Made by a program: the position numbers and the translations under genes | The notes under the pieces: model-generated | Databases searched by the model: none | The model's input: the letters and a program-made list of their open reading frames with translations, nothing else | Told to the model about the DNA's origin: nothing | Source: Pochonia chlamydosporia 170 | Taxonomy: Eukaryota; Ascomycota; Sordariomycetes; Hypocreales; Clavicipitaceae | DNA: 64,000 nt | Reading direction: 5' to 3' | NCBI RefSeq assembly: GCF_001653235.2 | Contig: NC_035791.1 | Location: 6,510,001 to 6,574,000, forward strand | Shown: positions 10,411 to 22,649 of the stretch, piece after piece | Position numbering within the stretch: position 1 is the first letter of the stretch | Layout: every line of letters begins with the position of its first letter

Positions 10411-10951
10411 GGCTTTTGTTGATGATGTTGGCGAAAGTTGTCGCTGCTTCATTAATTCTGGAGCGGGGGCCAAAATTGTCAATTTCGTAATTCTCGGGTT
10501 CTACAAGAGACAGCCTTTGGCTGAGACCGTTTTGGTCTGGCTTAGTTCCCAAAGCGACCACACTAAAAGCTCCATGCAGCCCAACGAGTCAACAGGTCAA
10601 TAACAACCCAAGCGTGACTGACACTCCTAAATCAAAATAAAGACTCAAGTAGCTAAGAGCACAAACAGATCAAATGCTTTCACGCTCTTTGTTGCGGGTA
10701 TCCCTTCCAGAGGGATTCTCAACAGCTAGAGTGGTGTCCACCACCAAGGTCGACATATCTCAAGGATCACTTCTTGCACAGCAAAAGGGAAAGAAACACG
10801 CAAAGGCAGGGTCAAAGATGTTACAGCAGAAGTCTGTTGTTCATTGTAGAGCAAGCCATGGAACGGAGCAGTGCACTCTATTGCGGATTCAAGTGCGCTG
10901 CAACGTAAAATGTGAAAACGCAAGCTCTGGATGACGAACACGTACCACTAG

Positions 10952-13153
10952 TGTGATGGACAGAATCCATGCGGTCGCTGCAAGTCCTACGCGGTTGATT
11001 GTGTGTACGAGGCTCCATTGCGGCAGTCAAAGGACGAACTTCGAGCGGAAATTGAACAATTACGGCAACACCAAGATTCAGTTAGTCGTGTTATTTCCGC
11101 CCTAGTCCAGTCGGAGCGTGCAAGCCAAATCTTGACGAGATTATGGGGTGGAGATTCAGTTAGGAGCATATCTGACGAGATGGACGAGGGTGATTTGAAC
11201 AGTGAGTAATCTCTGGAAACGAGGAAATCAAGTTCCTGATTTAAAACATGATACCATTCGCCACGAAGGGAAGGAAGATGTGCCTATGATGTTAGGCCCG
11301 GCCGATGCTGCTTGTTTGCCGGCTATGCCGCCTCATACTACAGATCACGACATGCCTGTGCCAGCATCAGCTGAAGTCAATTCTGTGTTATGGTCTTGGG
11401 GACAGCCAACGACCGAGTTCGCCGGTACTTGGACGACCGTCACTGATAATACAGACCTAGTACAGCATTTGTTAGCGTTATACTTTTGCTGGGAATATCC
11501 CACGTTTGCATCGTTGAGCAAGGAGCACTATCTCCGGATTTTCATGATGGCCGAAGGAGGTACTGCTCCTCATTACTCACAAATGCCCTGCTTGCCTTGG
11601 GCTGTCGTTTTTCCAATCAGCGTGGAGCCCGGGATGAAGCCGGCGATTGTTTCACGTCAGGAGAAAATTTCTTCAAAGAGTGTCAACGACTATTTTTTCT
11701 CGAGACAGATCACCATTCTATAACCACTGTCCAGGCACTGGGTATTATGTCAATCCGGGAAGCGAGCTACGGTCGAATGTCTGTGAGCGAGTACTATGCC
11801 GGCCAATGCATGAGGTTAGCTATTGAGATGGGCTTGCACCAAACCCGTGAGCATGATTCACAAAGTGCCGAGTACGACGAGGCACGTACAGTTCAATTGG
11901 CGACATTTTGGGGGGCCTTCACTCTAGATAAGTAGGCATAACATCCATTGATCCTTAATCTGTACGCAACAGCTTACTTGATGGGATGCTAATACATCAA
12001 TTCATCCAGCGCCCTGTCATTTACTGGCTCTTTGCCGAGAACATCGTTCTTGCCAACGCTACCACCTAAACCCCCGATTATAGAAGTGGAAGATAATAGG
12101 TCCTGGATTCCGTATACCGATGATGGTAGGCATTGACGTCCGACAAACTGGATTTCCGGTTTGATAACAGCGCCGGCAGGTGTACCATTGCCACAACCTT
12201 GTGAGCAGGTATCGAACGAAGGGTCGGTATTTAGATTGTTTTGCCGACTAAGCGAACTGGCCCATCAATGCCTATATCTCGTCCACAGCCCAGTGGAATG
12301 TTTGACGTCAAAGAGTCTGTTGCGACTTTACACAAAGTACTTGGTGTGGTATGACCAGCTACCAGAAGCCTTGCGACTTGGCGAGAATTTTACTCCATAC
12401 GTGCTCTTCGTTCAGTATGTCTTCTCAAAACACCCCTAGAACCAGCCTAACCGTCTGACGGCATCGACTAGTATGTATTATCATTTTACTATCATACAGT
12501 TGTTCTGGCCTGTTATAGAATGCAGCATCACGGGGACCGACTTGTTACCGCGAAAAATTTGCCTCGAGGCGGCAGACGCAATTGGTATTCTGGTTAAGTC
12601 GTATGCCAAGCTATACACACTGCAGAGAACGCCCTCTCTTATACCATATTTTGTCTTCTCTGCCGCCATCGTTCATCTTGCCACAATCACCAGCTGCGCC
12701 GAAAGAAACTCTTCTGCCTTTGAAAGGCGGAACCCTGAGCTTGCGAAACCAAGATGCTCCTCGGCTTTGCATGCCCTCGATAAGGACGTTACGGCCCTTG
12801 AGGAAATGAAGCGATGTCATCCTCTTGCTAAAAAGGCCTTGCGCATAATAGCTTACCTTGCCGAGGAATGGAGAATCCGAGTAGGAGTCGAGGGAGAAGA
12901 GAGTTCTCTCCAAGACTGCATTGACATATGTCGGCCATATGACGGGCGACTTCAATATGATACTACGCTTGGAACCTTCGGTACGCAGTTCGCTGCTACC
13001 GAAATAACAAAGCAGCAGGGAACCGTCGCATGGCCACGTGCGACTTCGGATAGTCCGCAACACCCGCTCTTCTCGCCATTCGTACAATCAGGCAAGGATA
13101 TGAGAGTACCAGACCAAGGTCTCAGGCAAGCTGGTTTCACTTATCTTACATAA
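10952..13153 (+). pseudogene. NIT4/NirA-like Zn2Cys6 regulator with one frameshift
   Basis: An exon starting after CACTAG at 10951 encodes CDGQNPCGRCKSYAVDCVYE, the second half of a zinc cluster, then a coiled linker (KDELRAEIEQLRQH). The fungal-trans domain follows: NALLALGCRFS, QALGIMSIREASYGR, MRLAIEMGLHQ, LVWYDQLPEALRLG, MYYHFTIIQLFWP. Clean introns lie at 11932-12009, 12126-12170 and 12415-12471; another starts at the GTGAGT at 11202. A one-base deletion near 11536-11538 shifts the frame between EHYL and HDGRRRYCS. The first half of the zinc cluster cannot be read convincingly upstream (the 10674-10934 frame has only a poor match). Related proteins control nitrogen assimilation or nearby metabolic genes. 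It is either a young pseudogene or a sequence error. Confidence 0.78.
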
Positions 13154-13731
13154 CTCTCAGACGCAAGCCATTTGCGTACTTAGCAATATATCCCGATATC
13201 CAATGGAACCTGGATGTGCCTCAATTGAAGCTCTGCAGTGTGATTGTGTCTCATCTGGAAGTGATGATACTCTGGCCCTCGCTTACGAGGGCGTGGGGAG
13301 CTCATGCTAAAAGCAATTGTACAAACCTTGCCACGATCGATACACAAGCCGTGCTCTCAACCGATATGGTGAACAGCATCCATTCCAATGCCCTGTGCTA
13401 TCGTGTGGTGATGCGTCATCGAGCCAACTGGATAACTTACTGCTGCGGTATTCGCCTAGATGGGATGAACCTGTCATTGACCTAAATGTTGAGAGTAGTT
13501 AATAATGCTACATACCGGACCATTGACTCCGACAAGGTGGTACGAGGATGATTGTGGCGGCCGACTGTAAAGTCGGTATTCGTGATAACGCAGACGTGAC
13601 ATCACGATAAAATATTGCTGAGCAACTTAACATGTACAAAAGTATATATTTTAAAGAAACACTACCCTCTCTGACATTTTCCCCTGTTGATTCTAAATAG
13701 TAAGGAGGAAAGCATTATTTACTGAACACCA
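13154..13731. other. Intergenic between regulator and NmrA-like gene
   Basis: No supported gene. A plus-strand frame near 13317-13502 is open but has no recognisable content. The region should hold the promoter of the NmrA-like gene. Confidence 0.4.
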
Positions 13732-14925
13732 ATGTCTCGTAAGATCTGCATTAGTGCCGTGGATGGCAATACGGGTTTCGCCATCGCTGAACTTATTCTT
13801 CAGCATCGAGAATTCTCGCGCAAAGTCGACTCCGTGATTGGACTCGCTTTCGACCCCAAGTCTGAACGGGCAGCTGAGCTCAAAAATCTTGGTGCAGTAA
13901 TCGTTCCCCATGTACCCGGCCGCGTCAAGGACGTGGCGAAGAGTCTCAAGGACAGTGGAGCCGATACAGTTTGCATCGTGCCACCTGCACGCCAAAATAA
14001 GCTTGATGTATGTGCCGAACTAGTCGACGCGGCTAAGACGGCCCAGGCCACGAATGTGTGCCTCATTAGTTCGGCAGGTTGTGATTATGCAGATCCCAAG
14101 CGGCAGCCTCGACTTCGGGAGTTTATCGACCTCGAGGCCTTGGTTCTGCAGGCAAAGGGTGATGCCAGTACGCCAACAGGTGGATCACCTTGTGTAATTA
14201 GGTTCTAATTGCCCTGTTACATGATTGACGATGTATTTGTGCTAACGTGGGCCAGAGCGGGATTTTACGCTGAGAATCTACTCCTCTATGCTCCGCAAGC
14301 CAGGGAAGAAGGGTTACTGCCTTTGCCGATTGGAGAGAATCACAAATTCGCTCCCGTAGCGTTGGGGGTGAGAATTCGACGACCCGCAGTCTTATGGTCT
14401 TATGGCTAATGCTGTATAGGACGTTGCTCGCGTCGCAGCCCACGTTCTCACAGGCAGAGGAAAACACGGGTTCGACGACGCGCACAGAGGACAGATGATG
14501 GTCGTGACGGGTAAGTCAGGCATGCAGTTTGCAATGAATGCGACTGATATGAGTGAGAAGGACCAAAACTCTGCGCAGGTAACGAGCTCGCTACCGCAGC
14601 GGGTAACGCGTTGGGGACTGAGATGAAGTTTGAAGATATTTCCGAGTATACAATCTACAGGAATGCTACACGTGAACAAACCATGCTAATTCTCTCTAGG
14701 GCTGAAGCAAAACGTGTTCTCAAATCGCAATCAGACAGCGACCAGTCGGAACAGCAATACCTTTTGGAATACTATAGTCTGGTGCGCGAAGGCAAGACCA
14801 ACTATATTGCAACTACGGCTTTCCACGATGTTACTGGAGATCATCCAACCGAGCCTGATGATTTTTTCCGCATGTACCAGAATGAGATGCGCCCTAATAA
14901 AAAGGCGAAGCGCAATCATAAGTAG
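13732..14925 (+). CDS. NmrA-like NAD(P)-binding protein
   Basis: Five exons (13732-14201, 14256-14367, 14420-14510, 14579-14645, 14700-14925) join in frame to 321 residues. All four introns (52-68 bp) have GT..AG ends and CTAAC/CTAAT-like branch sites. The N-terminal Rossmann motif is ISAVDGNTGFAIAELIL. Later blocks SSAGCDYAD, AGFYAENLLLYA, DVARVAAHVLTG and KQYLLEYYSLVREG-like sequence fit atypical short-chain dehydrogenases of the NmrA/HSCARG group. These bind NAD(P), lack a full catalytic triad and often act as redox sensors for GATA-type nitrogen regulators. It sits 0.6 kb downstream of the NIT4-like regulator on the same strand, so a functional pairing is plausible but unproven. Confidence 0.87.
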
Positions 14926-15693
14926 ATTCTCAAAGCACAAATGGTTCGGGCTCGGGGCAGAGCTGGGGTACTCTACTGTTAACGAATCGTTTGGTTGCAT
15001 AAGTTTTAAGAGTAATATAAGATTGTGTGTGCAGTCATGGCTGTAGGTATTCCACTCAAAAGCTATCTATTCAATGGTTCCATCAGCTCGTTATGCTAGT
15101 TCTTCAACATCCCTAACCTCGTTTTGACCATCGCTTATAACCGATTCCACAATTGATGGCAGGTAGATTACTTAATACTGGCTCCATCTTCGCCCCTTGT
15201 TTCCCACGGGGTAAAGGCATGGTCACCTAACTTTGTCCTAAAGGAAACAACCTGCGGCTCCGATTTCAACCACCATGTCCGCCCGAAGCTCGAAGTGGTC
15301 CGCATACCTTACATTCCGTATCCGTAATATACCGAGAAGCATGGATGAAGTCCAATAACTTCGTAAAACATGTAACGTATTCCACCTGCGAGTGCCACAA
15401 ACCCCCGAGTGCCACACCTCACAATCCCATACAAATGGCACTTTTTAACCCCCCTGCAAACGCAGCCAGTTTTTAATAAAAAGCGCTAAAATTTTGCCAG
15501 AATGTTTCTTATGCGATATCAAAATGTAAGACGAGATCAATAAGGTTTCTACCTCTCTAGTAAGGAGGACGCATTGAAACTTCGTTTTAAGATATGCTGA
15601 TAAGCAGAAGAGTCAAATAACTCTCTATATAGCAATCTGTAGAATCTTGGAATCCTATGAGAGCGTTCTTATGCTATAATAAAACGGTCATGA
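14926..15693. other. Intergenic, no gene supported
   Basis: AT-richer towards 15480-15690. No ORF with family motifs; it separates convergent genes. Confidence 0.45.
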
Positions 15694-16500
15694 TTAAGTA
15701 CTTATTGCTGATGAATTGAATACAGGCTCATATTCCGACTGTTCAGCTGTCATCGGTGTCTTTTGCCAGCCAGCCGTTTTTGGAGGACGGGAAGGTACAA
15801 AATCGCAACCTGCATTGGCATTCAAGTACACATGGCCAAGAATCTCGGCCTCTCCATCTGGGGGATTGCCACACTCACCATCTGCGCTGATGTAATAGAA
15901 TTCCACATATTTTGACGGGTAGAGGAAGTTGTCGTAGGAATAATAGACATGATCCACGGAGTATAGGTAAAAGGCCTTTGCCGGCGACAGATTCCAGGCA
16001 ACGGCGAGGGCTGTTTCCCTTTTTCTGAGCCTCCAGCATGGCCTCATAGGCTGGTACACTTCTTGTTCCTTGCAGCGTTCAAGCTCTCGCCTGAAATTTT
16101 TCCGTTCCTGCTGGCGTTCCTTTTCGCCTCGTAACTCTTTTCTTTCGGTCTGTGCGTTCACCATTTAGCTCGTAGTAATCGGCATCTGACCCCGTGCACG
16201 AATGCTCTGATTCCTCGTCGTCGTCCAAGAGGTCGTATTTGCATTCGTCCTCGCTGTCGCATTCGCATGCGATACCTAGACCATCAAGGCCGCTGTCACC
16301 GTCACCCTCTCCTAGTTGTGAGATCACTTCGCCGAAGTCCCAGAGTTCTATGTCACGGTCCCCTCTGACGGTGAGAATGAGCAAACGATGGTACCGGGCT
16401 AGGAGTTCCCTTGTTGTGTGGTTATCGCAACGTGGAGATGATTTGCGTTGTTTACTTTACATTGTTGGCTCTCGAGTGTACACAAACGGTGGGTTGATTG
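15694..16500 (-). pseudogene. Conserved fungal hypothetical gene with a frameshift
   Basis: The 5' part reads LLILTVRGDRDIELWDFG, then an acidic tract with CECDSEDECKYDLLDDD. The 3' part, in a different frame, is a basic helix (KERQQERKNFRRELERC) followed by RPCWRLRKRE, LSPAKAFYLYSVDHVYY, AEILGHVYLNANAGCDFVP. The two frames overlap at ~16160 and fit together with a one-base indel (near CTAAATGG), not an intron. The frame stays open upstream of 16384 to at least ~16500 with no clear ATG. The C-terminus stops early after a YEPVF block. I recall this architecture from many fungal genomes as a protein of unknown function. This copy is probably non-functional. Confidence 0.55.
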
Positions 16501-16614
16501 TCGAGCAGCTAGGCTTGCGGAGGAGAAGTCTTCGGACCAGGCTGGCCTCCAACAGCCCTAGGAACCCTAGCCCTGTCAAATGACTCTTAGCCTAAGGTCT
16601 TGCACCTTCAGAAC

Positions 16615-16840
16615 TGAAGCAACAGGATGCTTGAGCAGCATATCGTTCGAGATGAGACAATGGAGCACTGAATCGAAAAGTTGGAAGGATGCAAAGTCAG
16701 GGCCATCCTTGATTGAACGGGTTCGCTCTCAGCCGGAGGCTTATTAAGATCGACACAAACGCAGACATGACGGATGCCACCGCAGAAGCTTGGCGCTTTG
16801 CCGCTATGGTTTACCTCCAATGTCGCGTGTTTCGGTAAGT
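16615..16840 (+). pseudogene. Broken fragment of a PF11951-type regulator
   Basis: The plus strand encodes FEMRQWST, ESKSWKDAKSGPSLIERVRSQPEAY, then after a one-base frame change IDTNADMTDATAEAWRFAAM and YLQCRVFR, followed by a splice donor (GTAAGTAC). It matches the exon at 18344-18954 of the neighbouring regulator (minus strand) at roughly 80% over the second part by eye. Only this one exon's worth is present and it has a frame break, so it is a fragmentary relative. Confidence 0.72.
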
Positions 16841-17809
16841 ACTAGGCTTTGAGGCTGCCATTGGTGTGGTTGACACGATTTTGTTCTGGCCAATGGGTTG
16901 ATACTAAGTAGTGGGGTAATAGGTGCTTAGGCAATTCACCGTACGCAGCGACGTGCGTGAACACTCGCAGTACTAACTGTTTATGTAAAGGTATATTGCA
17001 TGGATTGATTCGAGAATCGGAAACCGACAGATGCATCACCATATTGAGTTGGTTTCCCAGGGCCACGAGGCAAAGCACTTAACAGTGCGTCAGACGGCAT
17101 TCGATGTGCCGTGGAGAACTGTGAAACAAGGCCGCGCTTAAAACCGAATGGGTGGGCGCTTATTTGCAAAGAGCTTATAAAGCTAAGAGCCTACGACTCT
17201 AGCACATGCTTTGTACTTGTGCGGTTGCTTGAGAGGCTGATAATACGCATAAGGATTGTGAAATGAACCCAGCATGGCATGATGAAAGCATTCGGAGATT
17301 ATGAGGTTATCTTGTTCTCTTCGTGATGGTGAAGGACTTGACAGGGAACAATCTGTGCAGGCGATTTATTAGCCACCCAACACCAGTCATCAAGTCTCAG
17401 GACAAAGGTTGTCCCATTCCCACAGAGTTTCCCCTAACCCGTTAGGCCCGCTCCGCGTCTGCCGCGTGCTGTTCATGCAAGTTCACGGGATTCTGCTCCA
17501 TGCTGGAAGGAAGGACCCGCTGACTTGTCAGCGAGGTACGCAGATCTTACCGATTAAAACGAGGCTCAGTAGATTGTTCAGCCGTGGATGAGTCGTCCGT
17601 GAAAGCTGCGAAGGGGATCGCCGTTGCTGGTGTGTATTTACGCCTGGAGTCTATGGTCATCGCAGTTCCGTTACCCATGTGTTGACACCTCAGGCGGGCG
17701 ACCTCTTTTGCTGCAGGTTCTGGAGAAGAACTTGATCGGAGAGCTGTCCGAGGGATCATGTCTACGCATCCACATATGGGTCTTGTTTTCAACAATTTTG
17801 TGTGCTTCA
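16841..17809. other. Mostly non-coding, with a short coding-like stretch at 16990-17142
   Basis: At 16990-17142 the plus strand has a ~50-codon open frame (IAWIDSRIGNRQMHHHIEL, RQTAFDVPWRTVKQGRA) ending in TAA. It could be a further relic of the duplicated regulator or of another gene. The rest, including overlapping ORFs on both strands at 17547-17878, shows no family signal. Confidence 0.3.
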
Positions 17810-20751
17810 TCACGTCAGACAGAGCACTTCTTGTTCTTGTGCCTGGACTCGGGTGACCAAATCCTCCCACCAAGCTAGTCGTAAGTGAATGGGCTGATCT
17901 GTCCCGAGAGTAAGCAGCGAGGAGAGGGGGATGTCTTTGTCAATCCAGCTCCAAATATGCAAGAGCGCCGTGTGTAAGGGTGGAACACTCTGTATTGTCC
18001 CCCCCAAAAAATGCCATTAGCTATCGAGCCTTCAATGCTACCAGAAGGCGCTCCGCAGAGATCGTAAACTTACACTTCTTACGGGAGTCTGAAGGACTTT
18101 ATTAAACCAGTTACTCGAAACGGCTTTATGTTCAGGCACAGTTGCCAATATTCCTAGTAAGAATACAGGAAACAGCGGTGCCTGAGCCGTAAAATGAGTT
18201 CCCGAGGTTGGCATAATTGTGATACATCTGGCAAGATTATCTAGCTTGGATACCACCTCGGGGTGATTTCTAGGCAATCTAATAACTCGACATGTTAGTG
18301 TCTCGCTGATGCCGTATCAAGGCCCCCGAATCTTGCTACATACCGGAACACCCGACATTGGAGATAAAGTATCGCTGCAAAGCGCCAGGCTTCTGCAGTC
18401 ACATCCGTCATTGATGCGTTTGTGTCAATCTGATAACCCTTCGGTCGAGATCGTATCCATTTGATCATTGGTGGCTTAGATTTTGCATTCTCCCAACTCC
18501 TCGACTCAGAGCTCCATTGTCTCATCTCGCGCAGCTCTGCATACAAATATTTCGCGGTCACCGGCACGATCGGGGTCAACGGCTCTTGCTGCAATCGCGC
18601 TGCACAATACGTTATCTGGCCCATAATGTGAAGCAGCTTCTTCGAAAACCCACAACCACCATGGATTTTATACATATCTTTGTCTGTCCCATGAAGAAGC
18701 CAACCAAAGCGGGATGCCTCTTCTTGAGCATTGAACTCGTGGGGTGGTGGTAACGAAGACATCGGTTGGGCCAAGATGACTGCACGTCCAACAATGATGG
18801 ACTGAGAGACCCGTAATGACGATGATTGTACGTTTGACGCCTTCCAAAACCTCGAACCGTGATCGGTTGCTTCAAGAAGTTGCTCCCCTTGCCGGAACCC
18901 CCGAAGCCAACGAGGAGAAAATGGCTTATTCAGGCGGCGTTCCGTTAACACAATCTACAACCATGTCAGAGGCAAAATTCACGACGAAATCGGCTAAGGT
19001 ATACGTATGGTGATGAATTTCACTGGCATAATTCAAACTTACATCTTGCATGGAGAGAATTACAGCAATGGTAATTAGTTCATTTGCTTGCGCTTCATCT
19101 CGGTCAGTCGCGGGATCATTGAGCAATTGAGAATATCGCTCTTCGGCGTCAAAGAAACGTTGATTGACCCTATCGCGAATAGAGTCGAGTGGCAAATAAT
19201 CGTATATGTAGATACCGGCTAGACTCTGGATAGCTGATCGAACACCAAGGCTTTTGTGCATCTGGGCAAAATCCTTTAGCCATAGATTTGTGTCTACCAG
19301 TATGCTGCGACCAGGACACCAATTCCAAACATCTAATAACTGGTCAGAAAGCTTAAAGTTATTCACGTCGACGCTCAGGGAGCCTCAATCTACTCACAAA
19401 ACATCCAAAATCGTCTGTCGGTGTTGTCCATTTTGGCCTCCAAACCATATTGCGAAGGCAACAACTTCGGTGCCCCCATAGAAACAACTTCGGTAGAAGC
19501 ATTCGAGAGTACAGTAGATGAGGTGAATCCGACCGGTGTGTTAGACGTAGTATTCCCTGCCGAGAGTTGACTGTAGAAGCTAGATACCTCGACAGTAAAT
19601 TTGGCTGAATCTTCACTCCTCGAGGGTGCTCGGGAGGGGCCAGTGAGTGCCATTGAAGACTGCGACGCGAACCCGTCACTTGTGTCTGTGGCGTCATTAA
19701 TTTCAATCACCCTATTGGCGTCCGAAATTGAAGCCGTACGGCTAGTGAGGGTATTCTTTGCACGCTTATCCTTCGGCCACGAGAACTTGATGTAACCGTT
19801 GACTTTGCCATCACTGGGCAGGCTGAAGAACAGTGACTTCTGCAGTCCAAATGTGCCAATACAGTCTCGAAACGGGCTGCGAAGGACTTCATTGCTGGAG
19901 GCCGTACTGCCATCAGGGACAACCGGACGTTTGAATGGTGCCGGCTGGGAGGGATAAAATGACTCAGAAGGACTCGGAGGGGTGAACTCAAATTGCGACG
20001 TCGTAGGTAAGACTGCAGGTTACGTCAGATCGTGCGCGAGACAATGACGAATTCGTTGCCAGCTTCAGTAGCTGATTTGACACGAAATATTCGGACGAAG
20101 GAGAGAGGAGGTCTCATTGGAATGTAATCGTTGGGGAAGCACATGGCAGCGAGTGATGCATGACCACAGAGGTAGGTTGATAACTTTTCCGCCCCATCTC
20201 ACGTCTCTCACGGAAACATGAGTACAGCGGGCGGTATCTCGGTACTTGGCGGGGTGAATGATGGATTGCAAGAACGACGGCCAAAATGTTACCAGTGTTT
20301 GCCCAATCCGCCATATTGTCAACGGCCATGCATCAAGGGCCTTGTTCAGGCTTTCAAACGTCAATCTACTCGCAATTCAAGAAAGGTAGTAATGTGCCTT
20401 GATGCATACAGGGAAAGCGTCAAGGCTATGGTCCCAACAAAATATGAGATTAAGACAGAGATTAGTGGAAACAGTAATCTTACCTGGAGGCGTGGATAAT
20501 GGCGTGGCAGCTACTCTTGAAGCTTCAGAATTTGACGGGTGCGGTGACGGAGGAAAGACATGCCTGGTTTCGAAGTTGTCTCCGGAAGGACCGAAATTTA
20601 CATGAGTGGAAGGAGACAAGGTCGAGGCGGCTGGCGACCTCCATGACGAACCGAATACTGAGCCATTTGGCCAAGAATCGTTACTATGCGAGTCGTCCGG
20701 CATATGCAAACTTGCCATAGCTATGACTGTGGAGGATGCCAGGTCGAGCAT
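17810..20751 (-). CDS. Fungal-specific regulator, PF11951 domain, no zinc cluster seen
   Basis: Six exons join in frame: 20751-20484, 20012-19398, 19332-19043, 18954-18344, 18278-18074, 17989-17810 (about 722 residues). Conserved blocks include KVNGYIKFSWPKDKR, RRFWMFYVWNWCPGRSIL, DTNLWLKDFAQMHKSLG, ELITIAVILSMQD, RWLRGFRQGEQLLEATDHG, KIHGGCGFSKKLLHI, YCAARLQQEP, EMRQWSSESRSW and WWEDLVTRVQAQEQE. These belong to the C-terminal domain of a large fungal transcription factor group that usually carries an N-terminal Zn2Cys6 cluster. None is visible upstream. A TATA-like ATATATAAG at ~20870 fits a start at 20751 (or the ATG at 20718). The first intron is long (471 bp), so an unrecognised exon there is possible. 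The rest looks intact. Confidence 0.8.
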
Positions 20752-22649
20752 GCAACGGAGAGATTGTAGGTGGATTGAATTCGATGAAGGCAGTCGTAGC
20801 CTGATGGTCTTTGAGTTTCGCCTTGATGAGCCTTGAGGCGGGTGTGCTTCTGAAAGGTCAGGTGCAGGCTTATATATTTGCCTCACTCAGTACGTTTAAC
20901 AACTGCCGGTAGCCTACTGGGGTCTGATCGGTTAGTCCCGTAGTGAGGTGGGGCAGCCAGTACGGTGCCTGAATGACTGGGGCAACGCTACAGGGGTGGT
21001 CTGGATTGCCAAAAGCCGTCAACTGCCAAAACAGAAAGCTGTACTATAGATTGTTGGATGCAGTCCTGACTTGTATGGAGCGCGTTGTATTGGCCAACGG
21101 GTAACGCAGGGCATGATGCTGAACTGTGCTAATAAACCTTGTCGTGGATTCGTACGACCTTGGAAACGAAATTGATCTGTGCCGATGGGAGCCTTGGATT
21201 AAAGTGGTACGCGCCTCCAAAGCATCGGGAGATTGGGGCTGGCGACCTCCAACTGTGGAAGATGAATTCGACTGGAGAAATGAATTCAAGCGCAACGCGA
21301 GAGGTCAGGATCCTGTCTGGTGGGCAATGGTACCCGCGAATTCAGGGGGCCAGGCAATGGAGACAGGTCCATAGCACTCCTCTCCCGAAAATCGTTACTT
21401 CACTGAGCATCAATCCCTCAGAGCCTGCGCCGTGTCTGCCCACGCGCACACCTGAGGCGGAGGGCTTTCGCAATGCCAGAAACCCATCCAATTGAAGACA
21501 GTTGGCGTATCCAGAACTCAGCGAATTCTCGGGGGTGTTTGGACGGTGAAAACGATGTGGCTGGCGAGTTTTGCTTCGCCCTGCTGGCATTCCAATAACG
21601 GCCTTAAGCACAAGACATAGTGGCTGATCTGGATTGCTACGGCTGCAGGTCAATTTTCTTGTTTTTCTCCTTGTCTTTCCTTATTGCGATTCCTGGTGTC
21701 TTAATATAATCTTCAATGGGCTCAGAAGCTTCATACATTAATGCTTTTTGACCTAGACTGGCGGTGCTAGCCCATATTATTTCTCGCATTGGCTCCCGCC
21801 GTACGAAACAGGTATCGTCCATGAGCACATCGTTGCCAGCACTTTTGCTGCGTTAGGCTTGTTTCGGGTCATTCAATTGAACCATCCATGTGTCGCGCAG
21901 TTTCTTGTAATCAAAGACAACCCCTCAAACAAGGCTCATGTCATCTATAGCATCGGTGGGGCAAGAGAAAGACAACATACTCCGTATTAATACCTAGGCC
22001 GAATCTCAGTTACAGGTTCACGTTTGGAGCATTCAATGAAACCGAACCCGAAAGCCGTCTGGCATATGATAAACCTTATCAGCCATCAATGCTTCAGCTC
22101 AACATTGAAGAAAGTGCCGAACACGAGCCAGCCACACCATGTCGGTGAAGCCAAACTGACGTATCTACGCATCATCCACATCATCCCCGGTGGCCAGGGT
22201 GCTCACGCAAGTCACAGTGTGCCATTGCAGCGGGTTGCCAACATCGCAACAGCTGATCGGTAGCCAGGGCCTGGCCAACATCCACTTGGCTGTAGACGCA
22301 GACAGCTGGCGTGTCACTTCATCTCTCACATCCATCTCTCGGGGAGTATTTTCTACGAGAACCCCCGCACCTCGTGCTGTTGCATCAGCCACTGGGAGAT
22401 CAATGCTGCCATACACAAAACATCCACGTGGATATTAGCACAGAAGCTGTTGAACCCAACATTTGGCAACGAGTTGGTGACTCAGGCAGTGAACCAGTTG
22501 TGGCCCAATTTGACAGGAAATCCCCAATTGTACTTGCCGGTGCTGGTGTTCATGCCACATATGTACACATACAAGGCACCAAGCGACAGGACACACTGCA
22601 CCTTCAGCATAGCAGCGAATCGTGGAGTTCCGGGATGTAAGAGGCATCA
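20752..22649. other. Intergenic, no gene supported
   Basis: Contains the TATA-like element of the regulator (~20870) and short ORFs such as 21126-21374 (+) and 21637-21828 (-) without recognisable motifs. The right part may be eroded Copia 3' sequence, since Copia RNase H lies just beyond it, but I could not recognise an LTR. Confidence 0.4.

Noticed and set aside
10053..10561. Alternative minus ORFs over the GFA gene
   Set aside because: Out-of-frame shadows; the GFA frame has all zinc ligands.
8194..14925. Secondary-metabolite gene cluster
   Set aside because: Regulators and an NmrA-like protein are present, but no PKS, NRPS, terpene synthase or P450 is found nearby.
17547..17878. Overlapping ORFs on both strands
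   Set aside because: They overlap each other, have low-information composition and no splice or family support; downstream of the regulator's last exon.
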